Assembly: GCA_903939755.1 (NCBI GenBank)
Contig: CAJAII010000006.1
Location: 1-64,000 of the forward strand
Length of the DNA: 64,000 nucleotides
Origin: an uncultured Flavobacteriales bacterium
GTDB lineage: Bacteria; Bacteroidota; Bacteroidia; Flavobacteriales_D; Crocinitomicaceae
Direction: 5' to 3'
Below are positions 28,489-40,360 of this stretch, one piece after another. How positions within the stretch are numbered: position 1 is the first letter of the stretch; each line of letters begins with the position of its first letter. The notes under the pieces were generated by a model. The model saw only the letters and a list, made by a program, of their open reading frames with translations, was not told the DNA's origin and made no database searches. Position numbers and translations under genes: made by a program.

Positions 28489-31143
28489 ATGAAAATCTCA
28501 GACATTAAAAAAATTGGTGCAATAGCCCTTACAATATTCTTCATGGGGAGTTGTGCACAAGATGAATCTACTTCAACCGGTTGGAAATATAACAAGACCG
28601 AAAATGGTGGATTTGAAAAGAAAGATTTCGAAGAACAGGAAACTGGGCCAGGCCTAGTAATGATAGAAGGTGGAACATTTACGTTTGGACGTTCTGAAGA
28701 AGATGTTATGGATGACTGGAATGCTCAAGCTAGCAAAAAAACGGTATCTTCTTTTTACATGGACCGTACAGAGGTTTCCAATTTCCACTGGTTAGAATAT
28801 GTTTATTGGATGAAACGCGTTTATTATAAATCTTACCCGCACATCTACAAAAAATCTTTGCCAGACACACTAGTTTGGAGAAGCCCACTTTCTTATAGAG
28901 AGAAATTTATTGATTATTATTTTAGACATCCTGCTTACAGGGATTATCCTGTTGTTGGTGTTTCATGGATTCAAGCGAATGATTTTTGTAAATGGAGGAC
29001 GGATCGTGTAAATGAAGCTATATTAGTACGTGAAGGAATTTTGAATTGGCATTTTGCAGACGGAGAATTAAATGAAGTTGCTTCAGCAAATGATCCGAAA
29101 TATGCTGGAAAATTCCGTTCAGCTCCTGAAAACATGTTTAATACAGATTCTTATTTAGCAGGACAATATAATCAAACTACCAAAGATGGTTATACTGTTA
29201 CAACTGATCCTAAAGGTGAATTCAAAGACAAAAACAAAAAAGATGTCCCAAGGGATCCATACATGTTAGACAATTATGATCCTGTTTATGCAGTTAAAGA
29301 TGACCCAACAGATCCAAAATCTGCCGTATATCGTGGTAAGAGACAAGTAAGAATTGAAGACGGTATTCTACTTCCTAAATACAGACTACCAATTGAAGCT
29401 GAATGGGAATTTGCAGCAAGTGGTTTATTAGGGAATTTGGATCCAAATTCAGAAAATATTGATGAAAGACGTATTTATCCTTGGGATGGACATTATGTAC
29501 GTAAAGATGAAGAGCAATTTCAAGGATCAATTCAAGCCAACTTTACAAGAGGAAGAGGTGACCAAATGGGTGTTTCTGGGGCTTTAAATGATGGAGCTGA
29601 TGTTACTTGTCGTGTAGATGATTTTTGGCCAAACGATTACGGTTTATACAATATGGCTGGAAATGTATCTGAATGGGTAATGGATACTTATCGTCCACTT
29701 TCCAATGAGGTAACTGACGAATTCATGCCATTTAGAGGGAATGTTTATCAAACAAAATTACTTGTGCCTGATGGCCTTTACGACAAACAAGTGAAAGCAT
29801 CTGAAAACATTTATGATGTTTATGGAATGAAGGAATTCGTGAATGAATATGCACGAGTAAAATACCTTGCGATGACTAATAACCCACTTGATTTGTCAAC
29901 TAAATTTCAGAATAACTATGCAGCTCAACAAGCTGCAAACACCAAGAAAGCAATTGACTTTACATCTTCTAATGTTGCGTTTATAATTGGTGATACCGTT
30001 ACTCTTACTGGTGATAAAGCGCTTTTAGAAAAAAGTCAACTACCAATAAATTGGATAGTACAAAACGGTACATTTGTAGGTGGTACAACCAAGTCTGATA
30101 CCGTTGTTAAACTGATATTCAACACACCTGGAACGTATACAATTAAACTTAGCCAAGGTCCAATCAGTGAAGAGAAAACTAATTTTATTACGATTGTAAA
30201 AACGGCTCAAGAGCTTAAAGGATTTGTAAATACAATTAGTAGCCAGACTAAAATTAACTCTAATCAGGATAAACGAAAGTATCAATTCAATAGTCCAAGT
30301 AATACTTATTTAGCGAATAGCAGTCAGTACACCTTGAATGATAGTATTCAATTTGCCGTATTAGATGATATTAATGCCTTGTTAGACACTGCTATTTTCT
30401 TGTATAACAAAGGAAATACAATAAAAGCATCTGCTTATATTGAACAAGCTTTATTTGGAAATGCTAATAATTCTGTATCGCCAATAGATTTTAGAAAGAA
30501 TTACGATGAAGATACCGATCCACTAGGAATAGGTGTTCATTATTTTAAACTTGATGATGACGGGAAACCAGAAACTGATCCTACTACATTTAATATATTT
30601 AAAGATGATTATTTAGAATTCAGATTTAAAAATTATAAAACGGATCCTACTATTTCAACTTGGTTATTAACACTAAGAAATGGATTAAGTGAGTTTATCG
30701 TGGAAAGTCGTGGAAAGCAACGATGGAGGAATGTTACAGAAGAAGAAAACATCGGACGTTTAAATTACCGTAAAGATGACTACATTGATTATTTAGATGG
30801 TGATTTAGAGTCTTCTATATTTTACAATGATAAGCAACGCAAAGAGGATATAAACAGCGGTCGAAGAGATGCATCTCAGGTTGTTTATCAGAATGAGCAT
30901 GAAAACTTCGATTTAGAAGGAAAGTCAATTAATAAAGGTATTAATGGCTGGCCTACCACATTAATCTCGGATAAATCAAAAATTTATAAAGGAGGTTCTT
31001 GGGCTGATAGAGCGTATTGGCTATCTTCAGGAAACAAAAGATTCTTAGATGAGGACAAATCATCTGCCATGATTGGATTCCGATGTGCCATGGATAGAGT
31101 TGGTAGTTCCAGACAAAGTATAAATGAGAAAAAACGAAAATAA
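28489..31143 (+). CDS. gldJ: Gliding/T9SS lipoprotein GldJ, enlarged
   Basis: An 884-residue lipoprotein from the ATG at 28489 (lipobox FMGSC); an ATG at 28447 would add 14 residues before the signal peptide. A SUMF1 (formylglycine-enzyme-like) fold is split. Its N-terminal part is at about residues 50-410 (MIEGGTFTFG to AGNVSEWVMDTYRP). Its C-terminal part is at about 755-875 (GGSWADRAYW, MIGFRC). The catalytic cysteine pair of true FGE enzymes is absent, so the role is structural. Between the parts lies an insertion of about 330 residues that includes a PKD-like stretch at about 494-560. GldJ stabilises GldK in the T9SS ring. porU, porV and murF neighbours match the gldJ locus of Flavobacterium. 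Confidence 0.88.
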   Translation: MKISDIKKIGAIALTIFFMGSCAQDESTSTGWKYNKTENGGFEKKDFEEQETGPGLVMIEGGTFTFGRSEEDVMDDWNAQASKKTVSSFYMDRTEVSNFHWLEYVYWMKRVYYKSYPHIYKKSLPDTLVWRSPLSYREKFIDYYFRHPAYRDYPVVGVSWIQANDFCKWRTDRVNEAILVREGILNWHFADGELNEVASANDPKYAGKFRSAPENMFNTDSYLAGQYNQTTKDGYTVTTDPKGEFKDKNKKDVPRDPYMLDNYDPVYAVKDDPTDPKSAVYRGKRQVRIEDGILLPKYRLPIEAEWEFAASGLLGNLDPNSENIDERRIYPWDGHYVRKDEEQFQGSIQANFTRGRGDQMGVSGALNDGADVTCRVDDFWPNDYGLYNMAGNVSEWVMDTYRPLSNEVTDEFMPFRGNVYQTKLLVPDGLYDKQVKASENIYDVYGMKEFVNEYARVKYLAMTNNPLDLSTKFQNNYAAQQAANTKKAIDFTSSNVAFIIGDTVTLTGDKALLEKSQLPINWIVQNGTFVGGTTKSDTVVKLIFNTPGTYTIKLSQGPISEEKTNFITIVKTAQELKGFVNTISSQTKINSNQDKRKYQFNSPSNTYLANSSQYTLNDSIQFAVLDDINALLDTAIFLYNKGNTIKASAYIEQALFGNANNSVSPIDFRKNYDEDTDPLGIGVHYFKLDDDGKPETDPTTFNIFKDDYLEFRFKNYKTDPTISTWLLTLRNGLSEFIVESRGKQRWRNVTEEENIGRLNYRKDDYIDYLDGDLESSIFYNDKQRKEDINSGRRDASQVVYQNEHENFDLEGKSINKGINGWPTTLISDKSKIYKGGSWADRAYWLSSGNKRFLDEDKSSAMIGFRCAMDRVGSSRQSINEKKRK

Positions 31144-31156
31144 TTTATAAAGTATT

Positions 31157-31183
31157 AAAGCCTCTTTCACTAGGGGCTTTTTT
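31157..31183 (+). terminator. Rho-independent terminator after gldJ
   Basis: AAAGCCTC pairs with GGGGCTTT (one G-T pair) around an 8-base loop, followed by TTTA. It ends nine bases before the murF start codon, so murF would rely on read-through or a promoter within gldJ. Confidence 0.7.
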
Positions 31184-31191
31184 ATGATAGT

Positions 31192-32475
31192 ATGAATCTA
31201 TTCCATCTCTTTTACGAATCTTCAGGTGCTTTTATTGATACACGATCAATAAAAAAAGATGGTCTATTTATAGCCCTTAAAGGAAATAATTTCGATGGAA
31301 ATGATTATGTCGAGATTGCACTAAAAGAAGGTGCTAAGTATTGTATATCAGATCGAGAATCCGTTTGTAATAACACAACCGTATTCTACACAGAAGACTC
31401 CCTCCTATTTTTACAAAATCTTGCACTTTATCATCGTAGAAAATTTACTATCCCGTTAATAGGTATTACCGGAAGCAATGGAAAGACGAGCACCAAAGAG
31501 CTAATTAATGCTGTCTTAAAAGAAAAATATGAAGTATTATGCACGGCAGGCAACTTCAATAACCATATTGGTGTACCATTAACGCTTTTAAACCTTAACG
31601 CACAACATGAAATTGCCATCATTGAAATGGGAGCTAATAAACCAGGGGATATTGCGGAACTTTGTGCAATTGCTGAACCGAGCCATGGCGTCATTACCAA
31701 TATTGGAAAAGCCCATTTAGAAGGATTTAAGGATTTAGCTGGAATTATAAAAACCAAGAAAGAACTTTATACATCAGTTAGTTATACAAATAAAGGCGTA
31801 CTATTTTACAATGCCGACGATGAATTACTCACTAAACACCTGCCAAACAATACCCAAAACATTTCCTATGGAATCAGTGAATCAAGCGTTATTTACGGAG
31901 AGCTCATCGGATTAAATCCAGCAGTTAATTTACGTTATGGCCATGATGAATTCAAATCTGATGAAGTACAAACCCAATTAATCGGAAAATATAACTTCTA
32001 TAATTTTCTATGTGCAATAAGTATTGGTGTCTTTTTCAAGGTAAAAGACGAAAATATAATAAACGCCATAACACATTACATATCTACTAATAATCGCTCA
32101 CAAGTAGCGAAAACAAGCCACAACACATTGATTATAGATTGTTACAATGCCAATCCAAGCAGTATGGCATCAGCATTAGAAAGTTTTATAATGATTGCTC
32201 ATGACAATAAATTAGCCATAATAGGAGATATGTTAGAACTTGGTAGCGAATCTGACATAGAGCATGAAAAGATAATCCATTATTGCGAGGCGAACAGTAT
32301 TAACTATCTTAGTGTTGGAGGAAATTTTGCAGCTATAAATTCAAAACCAGCAACTAATTTCTTATCAACTGAGGAATTAATCGCTTATTTAAAAGTCCAT
32401 CCACTTAAAGACATGTTAGTATTATTAAAAGGTTCGAGAGGAATAGCTTTGGAGAAATTAGTGCCTGTATTGTAA
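31192..32475 (+). CDS. murF: UDP-N-acetylmuramoyl-tripeptide--D-alanyl-D-alanine ligase
   Basis: The ligase (427 residues) adds D-Ala-D-Ala to UDP-MurNAc-tripeptide, the last cytoplasmic step of peptidoglycan precursor synthesis. The N-terminal substrate domain includes DTRSIKKDGLFIALKG. The ATP loop GITGSNGKTSTKE lies near residues 90-102. IIEMGAN and IIDCYNANPSSM are Mur-ligase motifs, and the C-terminal domain ends in LLKGSRGIALEKLV. It is the downstream neighbour of gldJ and is convergent with prfB. Confidence 0.96.
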   Translation: MNLFHLFYESSGAFIDTRSIKKDGLFIALKGNNFDGNDYVEIALKEGAKYCISDRESVCNNTTVFYTEDSLLFLQNLALYHRRKFTIPLIGITGSNGKTSTKELINAVLKEKYEVLCTAGNFNNHIGVPLTLLNLNAQHEIAIIEMGANKPGDIAELCAIAEPSHGVITNIGKAHLEGFKDLAGIIKTKKELYTSVSYTNKGVLFYNADDELLTKHLPNNTQNISYGISESSVIYGELIGLNPAVNLRYGHDEFKSDEVQTQLIGKYNFYNFLCAISIGVFFKVKDENIINAITHYISTNNRSQVAKTSHNTLIIDCYNANPSSMASALESFIMIAHDNKLAIIGDMLELGSESDIEHEKIIHYCEANSINYLSVGGNFAAINSKPATNFLSTEELIAYLKVHPLKDMLVLLKGSRGIALEKLVPVL

Positions 32476-32490
32476 ATTCAGGATTTTAGC

Positions 32491-33573
32491 TTAAGCCCCA
32501 TATTGCATTAGGAACCCCTTTAAGAAAGGATCAAGATTACCATCCATAACACCTTCCACATCAGAAGTTTCTATACCAGTCCGTACATCTTTCACTAATT
32601 TATAGGGTTGCATCACATAATTACGAATTTGTGATCCCCATTCTATTTTCTTTTTCCCCGCTTCAATTTCATTTCGCTTTTCAAGACGCTCGCGCAAAAC
32701 CAATTCATATAATTGAGAACGTAGTAATTGTAACGCTTTCTCTTTATTAGCCAATTGTGACCTAGACTCTGAATTTTCAATAATAATTCCAGAAGGAGCG
32801 TGACGTAAACGCACAGCAGTTTCCACTTTATTTACATTCTGTCCACCAGCACCACCAGACCTAAACGTTTCAAAACTGACATCAGCTGGATTTACATAAA
32901 TTTCAATATTGTCATCAACAAGTGGGTATACATATACAGAAACAAAGGAAGTATGACGTTTAGCATTTGAATCAAACGGAGAAATACGCACAAGACGGTG
33001 AACACCATTCTCCCCTTTTAAATATCCAAAAGCAAATTCACCTTCAAACTCAATCGTAACTGTTTTTACACCTGCAACATCACCTTCCTGAAAATTCAAC
33101 TCTTTTAATTTGTGGCCTTTTTTTTGTCCCCACATCATATACATACGCATGAGCATAGAAGCCCAATCGCAACTTTCCGTTCCACCTGCACCAGCAGTTA
33201 TTTGAACAACAGCACTAAGTGCATCTTCTTCACCAGAAAGCATATTCTTTAATTCCAACTCTTCTACTCCATTTTGGATTTCAGCATAGATGGCATCTAC
33301 TTCTTTTTGTTCTGCAGCACCTTCTTTGACAAAATCCAATAACACTTCAATATCCTGTGCGGCACTATTTAAGCGATCAAAATTGTCAACCCAATACTTT
33401 AATCCGCGAATTATTTTCATTTGCTTTTCCGCTTTTTTGGGATCATCCCAAAAAATTGGATCTTGCGTTCTTAAATCCTCCTCACGTAGAGATTGCCTTT
33501 TTTCTTCGATTTTCAAATACAATGAAATCTCATCAATTCGTTTTAACAAATCCTTATATTGCTCGTTCGTCAT
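32491..33573 (-). CDS. prfB: Peptide chain release factor 2
   Basis: A 360-residue protein that ends translation at UGA and UAA. GGQ at residues 243-245 enters the peptidyl-transferase centre, and SPF at 198-200 is the RF2 stop-codon reader (RF1 has PxT). The whole gene is one continuous frame: the [12 protein letters not shown] region, where many bacteria have an in-frame UGA and a +1 frameshift, has no stop. A TATTTTTG box at 33578-33585 (minus) ends four bases before the ATG, which would make the mRNA leaderless. It is convergent with murF, with a gap of 15 bp. Confidence 0.96.
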   Translation of the reverse strand: MTNEQYKDLLKRIDEISLYLKIEEKRQSLREEDLRTQDPIFWDDPKKAEKQMKIIRGLKYWVDNFDRLNSAAQDIEVLLDFVKEGAAEQKEVDAIYAEIQNGVEELELKNMLSGEEDALSAVVQITAGAGGTESCDWASMLMRMYMMWGQKKGHKLKELNFQEGDVAGVKTVTIEFEGEFAFGYLKGENGVHRLVRISPFDSNAKRHTSFVSVYVYPLVDDNIEIYVNPADVSFETFRSGGAGGQNVNKVETAVRLRHAPSGIIIENSESRSQLANKEKALQLLRSQLYELVLRERLEKRNEIEAGKKKIEWGSQIRNYVMQPYKLVKDVRTGIETSDVEGVMDGNLDPFLKGFLMQYGA

Positions 33574-33645
33574 ACTACAAAAATAATTATTCTTTAGAGA
33601 AGAAAAGAGATATAAATATTCGTAGTAAGATATTAGAAAAAAAAT

Positions 33646-33653
33646 TACCTTTG
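33646..33653 (+). promoter_or_regulatory. -7 box upstream of gcvH
   Basis: TACCTTTG fits TAnnTTTG and lies 14 bases before the gcvH ATG. No clear -33 TTTG is present. Confidence 0.35.
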
Positions 33654-33667
33654 ATAAAAATTAAAAG

Positions 33668-34045
33668 ATGAATATACCAGCAGATTTAAAATACACAAAA
33701 GACCACGAATGGGTTAGAATGGAAGGCGATGTTGCTATCGTAGGTATCACTGAATTCGCACAAGGAGAACTAGGCGACATTGTATACGTAGAAATTGAAA
33801 CAGAAGGAGAAACATTGGAAAAAGAATCAATTTTCGGATCAATCGAAGCAGTGAAGACCGTTTCAGATTTATTCATGCCATTAAGCGGTGAAATTCTGGA
33901 ATTAAATGGTGCTTTAGATGCAAATCCTGAATTAGTAAATAGTGATCCTTATGGTGAAGGATGGATGGTTAAAATAAAAGTATCGGATACTAGTGAATTT
34001 GACCAATTACTTAAAGCGGAAGAATATGGTAGTTTACTACACTAA
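33668..34045 (+). CDS. gcvH: Glycine cleavage system H protein
   Basis: The protein (125 residues) carries the lipoyl arm that shuttles the aminomethyl group between the P and T proteins. The lipoyl lysine is K63 in [35 protein letters not shown] is the typical opening. Length is standard. gcvP and gcvT are not adjacent. It stands alone between prfB and gyrB and is closed by a strong terminator. Confidence 0.97.
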   Translation: MNIPADLKYTKDHEWVRMEGDVAIVGITEFAQGELGDIVYVEIETEGETLEKESIFGSIEAVKTVSDLFMPLSGEILELNGALDANPELVNSDPYGEGWMVKIKVSDTSEFDQLLKAEEYGSLLH

Positions 34046-34059
34046 TAAATAATTTAAAT

Positions 34060-34087
34060 AAAAAAGGCGCTAATAGCGCCTTTTTTA
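34060..34087. terminator. Bidirectional terminator between gcvH and gyrB
   Basis: AAAAAAGGCGC and GCGCCTTTTTT form a perfect stem around the loop TAATA, with A- and T-runs on both sides. It therefore serves the convergent gcvH and gyrB genes. Confidence 0.9.
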
Positions 34088-34110
34088 TTTACCATTAAAT
34101 CATCATTCGC

Positions 34111-36075
<1,965 letters not shown>

Positions 36076-36180
36076 TTAACGTTAAAATTAATTATATAAC
36101 AAAAATACAAAAAAAGGCACTATTACAAATGCAGAAAAAGCACTTAAACCCTTAACTTATCAACAAAATTTCAACGAAAA

Positions 36181-36738
36181 TTAGCCTTTGATCCAATCGA
36201 CAATAGAAGCATCCATTGGGGAGGTTTGAGGAGAGATAACCTTCACTAAAAAACCTTCTTCATCAACCAGGTATTTTTGAAAATTCCACTGAACCTGATT
36301 GTCTTCCAAACCATTTTTAGCTTTTTGAGTTAAAAACTGATATATGGGATGCATATCCTTTCCTTTGACAGAAATTTTTGCCATCATTGGAAATGAAACT
36401 CCGTAATTTTTCTTGCAAAAATCAGCTATATTTTCATTTGAACCTGGTTCTTGTCCCATGAAATTATTAGCAGGAAATCCAACAATAACAAAATTTTGAT
36501 CTTTAAACTGATTGTACAAACGCTCTAAATCTTCATACTGTGGGGTTAGGCCACATTTTGATGCTGTATTAACCACCATTATTTTTTTTCCTTTTAGCGC
36601 AGCGAAATCAAAGGTTTTGCCGTTAATATCATCAACAATAAATGAATGAATGGATAATTTAGGATCGTTAGAAACGGTGTAATTAGATGTCATGGTACAC
36701 GATAAATTAAATAATAATGCAATAAATAAGATTTTCAT
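36181..36738 (-). CDS. Glutathione peroxidase family lipoprotein
   Basis: A protein of 185 residues of the thioredoxin-fold GPx family. The active-site cysteine C62 lies in NTASKCGLTPQY, and the other tetrad members are the Gln of FMGQEPGS and the Trp of VQWNFQKYLV. It is a cysteine enzyme, not a selenoprotein, and probably uses thioredoxin to reduce peroxides. The N terminus ends in a lipobox-like NLSC (Cys14), so it is probably anchored in the envelope, unlike the cytoplasmic BtuE type. It is divergent from the OmpA-like gene. Confidence 0.9.
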   Translation of the reverse strand: MKILFIALLFNLSCTMTSNYTVSNDPKLSIHSFIVDDINGKTFDFAALKGKKIMVVNTASKCGLTPQYEDLERLYNQFKDQNFVIVGFPANNFMGQEPGSNENIADFCKKNYGVSFPMMAKISVKGKDMHPIYQFLTQKAKNGLEDNQVQWNFQKYLVDEEGFLVKVISPQTSPMDASIVDWIKG

Positions 36739-36827
36739 AACTGGATTTTTAATTTAAACAACTCAGGAAATAAATAGTTCGCAGGTAACAAAGTAAACCT
36801 TTTTCGTTTTAATACGAATAATAAATA

Positions 36828-37700
36828 ATGAAAAAAGCATTTCTATCCTTATTTATTTTGTGCTTTCAATTGAATGGCATTTGCCAATTCAAAATATCCG
36901 GAACATGGCAAGGATTAATTACAAAAGAATCAACTAATTCGCCGCAAGCACAACCTATCTATTTTAAGTTAAGTTGTATTGGGTCATTAATTAGCGGCGA
37001 ATCAAGAGAGGAAAGAGAAAACACGGAGGAGTTTTGCACAAAACAGCTTAATGGAAAAATAAGCGATGGAAAATCATCAAAATCGATTGAACTAACACAA
37101 ATTAGCATTATAAAAAAAGTAGGCATGGCCAATGAAACATGCCTTCTTAATTTCACCTTGAAATACAACGATTCAAGCGGTTATTTTGAGGGCGTCTATT
37201 CCAGCACTAAATGCCCAGGTCAGCAAGGAAAAGTTATTCTATATAAATCTATTATCGAGTTTCATCAAAATGCTAAACCTTTGATGCCACATACTTGGAT
37301 TGCTCGTTTCAAATCAGATTTATTACTTGGATTATCATCCATTGAACAGCGTAAAAAGGATTTAAACTCATTTGTTATTGAAACAATCTATTTTGGCTAT
37401 AATTCAGATAGCATCCCATCGAAATACTATAGCTATTTAAACAAAATGTCTCGCGTAATTTTAGGTCATTCAGATTTGAGAATTAAAATAATTGGCAATA
37501 CTGATTCAGATGGCTCAGATAAATACAACGAAGACTTGTCCTTAAGAAGGGCAAAATCATTAACAAAATATTTTGAAAGTCGTGGATTAATTCAAGATAG
37601 AATAATAATCGAATACCATGGTGAGAAACAACCAGTAGGATCAAATAAAACACCAGAGGGAAAGCAAAAAAATAGACGGGTGAATTTTCAATTTATCTAA
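36828..37700 (+). CDS. OmpA family outer-membrane protein
   Basis: A 290-residue protein with a signal peptide (about residues 1-19). The first about 175 residues form a beta-rich domain of unknown type with several cysteines. The C-terminal about 110 residues are an OmpA peptidoglycan-binding domain: ETIYFGYNSDSIP, IIGNTDSDGSDKYNEDLSLRRAKS and KNRRVNFQFI. It probably tethers the outer membrane to peptidoglycan. It is convergent with valS, the stops lying a few bases apart. Confidence 0.85.
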   Translation: MKKAFLSLFILCFQLNGICQFKISGTWQGLITKESTNSPQAQPIYFKLSCIGSLISGESREERENTEEFCTKQLNGKISDGKSSKSIELTQISIIKKVGMANETCLLNFTLKYNDSSGYFEGVYSSTKCPGQQGKVILYKSIIEFHQNAKPLMPHTWIARFKSDLLLGLSSIEQRKKDLNSFVIETIYFGYNSDSIPSKYYSYLNKMSRVILGHSDLRIKIIGNTDSDGSDKYNEDLSLRRAKSLTKYFESRGLIQDRIIIEYHGEKQPVGSNKTPEGKQKNRRVNFQFI

Positions 37701-37704
37701 TCCC

Positions 37705-40332
37705 CTACCCTAAGTCCGCTAATTTTTTGGTCAAAATATCGATTGTAGAAAGCGCATCTTGCTCCTTCTTTTTTTCACTTTCCACTACAGAACTAGGGGC
37801 ACTTGACACAAACCGTTCGTTGGATAATTTTCCCTGAACGCTTTTGAGAAATCCCTTGATATATGCTAATTCAACAAGAATTTTATCTTTTTCAGCGGCA
37901 GTATCTATCTCATCACCAAAAGGTATAAAAAATTCTTTCCCCTCCAAAACAAAGGAGAAAGCACCCTTCATAGATTCATTCATGTATTCCAACGTGGATA
38001 AATTACCAAGTTTCACAATTACCGAATGAAAATTTAATTGCTTATTGCCTTGTCCTTTAACAAAAAGAGAAAGTTTCACCTTGTTGGCAATATTTTGTTG
38101 CTTCCGAATATTTCTAATATTTGAAACCACCTCTTCACATTGGTTGAAATTGATTAATAATGCATCATCAACCTCACCGGCTAACGGCCAAGAAGCAACA
38201 ATAATGTCATTCTCTTTCTTATCATCTCCAATCAGGTGCCATAATTCTTCCGTAATAAAAGGAGCGAATGGATGAGCCAAGATTAATAGTTTCTCAAAAA
38301 AGGAAATGGTAAGATCCTTAGATAAACGGTCAATCGGTTGTTCATAACCAGGTTTAATTATCTCCAAATACCAAGAGCAGAAGTCGTCCCATATTAATTT
38401 ATAGGTAATCATCAGCGCATCAGAGATTCTAAACTTATCAAAAGCATCATTAATTTCAAATAATGCCTTATTTAACTTACTTTCAAACCACTTAATTGCC
38501 AAATTAGCCGATTGTGGTTGTTCAAAATCAACGACTTCCCAAGCAGACACAAGCCGATAAACATTCCACAATTTATTGGTAAAATTTCTTCCTTGTTCAC
38601 ACTGTGAAGTATCAAAAGGCAAATCATTTCCTGCCGGAGATGATATTAGCACACCTACCCGAACACCATCTGCCCCATACTGTTCAATTAAAGCAATCGG
38701 ATCAGGAGAATTACCCAATGATTTTGACATCTTACGTCCTAGTTTATCACGAACTATTCCAGTATAATAAACATTTTTAAACGGTAAATCTCCTTTGTAT
38801 TCATACCCTGCAATCACCATCCTTGCCACCCAAAAGAACATGATGTCTGGACCGGTAACAAGATCATTCGTTGGATAATAATAATTTATTTCTGGATTAT
38901 TAGGTTGCGTTAAACCATTGAAAACTGAAATTGGCCATAACCAACTCGAAAACCACGTATCAAGGACATCCTCATCTTGTTTTAGGGCTTCCGCTTTATA
39001 CGCGAATCCCGTTTTTTCATGCGCTAAGGTGGCCGCTTTATCAGCAGTAAGTGCTACAACAAAATCATTTACACCTTCTCCGTAATACCATGCAGGAATT
39101 CGATGTCCCCACCACAATTGCCTAGAAATACACCAATCCTTGACATTTTCCATCCAATGACGGTAGGTGTTTTTAAACTTTTCAGGATAAAATTGAACAT
39201 TATTATTCATAACGTTTTCCAAAGCAGGCTTCGCCAAATCTTTCATTTCTACAAACCATTGCATAGAGAGCTTCGGCTCAATTATAGCATTTGTCCGTTC
39301 TGAAAATCCAACCTTATTTATATGATCTTCTGTTTTCACAAGAAAACCCGTTTCGTGAAATTCCTTCTCAATTAATTTCCGCACTTCAAATCGATCAACA
39401 CCTTCAAAGTGCAAGCCATTGCCATTTAATGTGCCATTTTCATTAAAGAGATCAATTGATGCCAGGTTAAACTTCCTTCCAATTTCATAATCATTAATAT
39501 CATGAGCGGGAGTGATTTTCAGGCATCCTGTCCCGAATTCCATATCGACGTATTCATCGGTCAAAATAGGGACCACACGATTTACAATCGGAACACGTAC
39601 GCTTTTCCCATGCAAGTGAGTAAAGCGCTTATCCAACGGATTAACACATATTGCTGTATCGCCAAGAATAGTTTCAGGTCGTGTTGTTGCAATTGTTATC
39701 CATTCATCATCTAGGCCATCAATTTTGTAACGCACGTAGAAAAGACGAGAATTAACTTCTTTATAAACTACCTCTTCATCCGAAACAGCTGTCAAGGCCT
39801 CTGGATCCCAATTCACCATTCGGACACCCCGATAAATTTTACCTTTATTAAATAGGTCGATAAAAACATTTACAACCGATTCAGAATATTCTTTATCCAT
39901 CGTAAAATGGGTTCTTTCCCAATCGCACGAAGCACCGAGCTTTTTTAATTGTTCCAAAATAATACCGCCGTGCTTATCTTTCCATTTAAAAGCATGACCT
40001 AAAAACTCTTCGCGTGTTAAATCGGATTTTTGAATCCCCTCCGCCTTTAGTTTTTGAACTATTTTTGCTTCAGTGGCAATGGAAGCATGATCCGTTCCAG
40101 GAACCCAGCACGCATTTTTACCCAACATCCTAGCTCGTCGTATCAACACATCTTGAATAGTACTATTGAGCATATGGCCCATATGCAAGACACCGGTTAT
40201 GTTAGGAGGAGGAATTACAATAGTGTAGGGCTCTCTGTTATCTGGTACAGAATGAAAATACCCTTTTTCCATCCAATGGGCATACCATTTCTCTTCTATT
40301 TTGCCAGGCTCAAATATTTTAGGCGTTTCCAT
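37705..40332 (-). CDS. valS: Valine-tRNA ligase
   Basis: A class I synthetase of 875 residues. HMGH (50-53) in PPNITGVLHMGH and KMSKS at 534-538 form the ATP site. An editing domain (TTRPETILGDTA) lies near residue 220. The anticodon-binding region and a C-terminal coiled-coil arm that grips tRNA end the protein. Its length is normal. A TATCTTTG box and an 18-bp palindrome lie just upstream (40348-40378). Confidence 0.97.
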   Translation of the reverse strand: METPKIFEPGKIEEKWYAHWMEKGYFHSVPDNREPYTIVIPPPNITGVLHMGHMLNSTIQDVLIRRARMLGKNACWVPGTDHASIATEAKIVQKLKAEGIQKSDLTREEFLGHAFKWKDKHGGIILEQLKKLGASCDWERTHFTMDKEYSESVVNVFIDLFNKGKIYRGVRMVNWDPEALTAVSDEEVVYKEVNSRLFYVRYKIDGLDDEWITIATTRPETILGDTAICVNPLDKRFTHLHGKSVRVPIVNRVVPILTDEYVDMEFGTGCLKITPAHDINDYEIGRKFNLASIDLFNENGTLNGNGLHFEGVDRFEVRKLIEKEFHETGFLVKTEDHINKVGFSERTNAIIEPKLSMQWFVEMKDLAKPALENVMNNNVQFYPEKFKNTYRHWMENVKDWCISRQLWWGHRIPAWYYGEGVNDFVVALTADKAATLAHEKTGFAYKAEALKQDEDVLDTWFSSWLWPISVFNGLTQPNNPEINYYYPTNDLVTGPDIMFFWVARMVIAGYEYKGDLPFKNVYYTGIVRDKLGRKMSKSLGNSPDPIALIEQYGADGVRVGVLISSPAGNDLPFDTSQCEQGRNFTNKLWNVYRLVSAWEVVDFEQPQSANLAIKWFESKLNKALFEINDAFDKFRISDALMITYKLIWDDFCSWYLEIIKPGYEQPIDRLSKDLTISFFEKLLILAHPFAPFITEELWHLIGDDKKENDIIVASWPLAGEVDDALLINFNQCEEVVSNIRNIRKQQNIANKVKLSLFVKGQGNKQLNFHSVIVKLGNLSTLEYMNESMKGAFSFVLEGKEFFIPFGDEIDTAAEKDKILVELAYIKGFLKSVQGKLSNERFVSSAPSSVVESEKKKEQDALSTIDILTKKLADLG

Positions 40333-40347
40333 TACTTAATTTTGGCT

Positions 40348-40355
40348 CAAAGATA
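40348..40355 (-). promoter_or_regulatory. -7 box upstream of valS
   Basis: TATCTTTG on the minus strand, 15 bases before the valS ATG. The -33 position coincides with the palindrome at 40361-40378. Confidence 0.45.
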
Positions 40356-40360
40356 GAAAA

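Noticed and set aside
28489-31143. A formylglycine-generating enzyme function for the gldJ product.
   Set aside because: The catalytic cysteine pair is absent, and the porU/porV/murF context and lipobox indicate GldJ.
36181-36738. A selenocysteine form of glutathione peroxidase.
   Set aside because: The active-site codon encodes cysteine, and no in-frame UGA is present.
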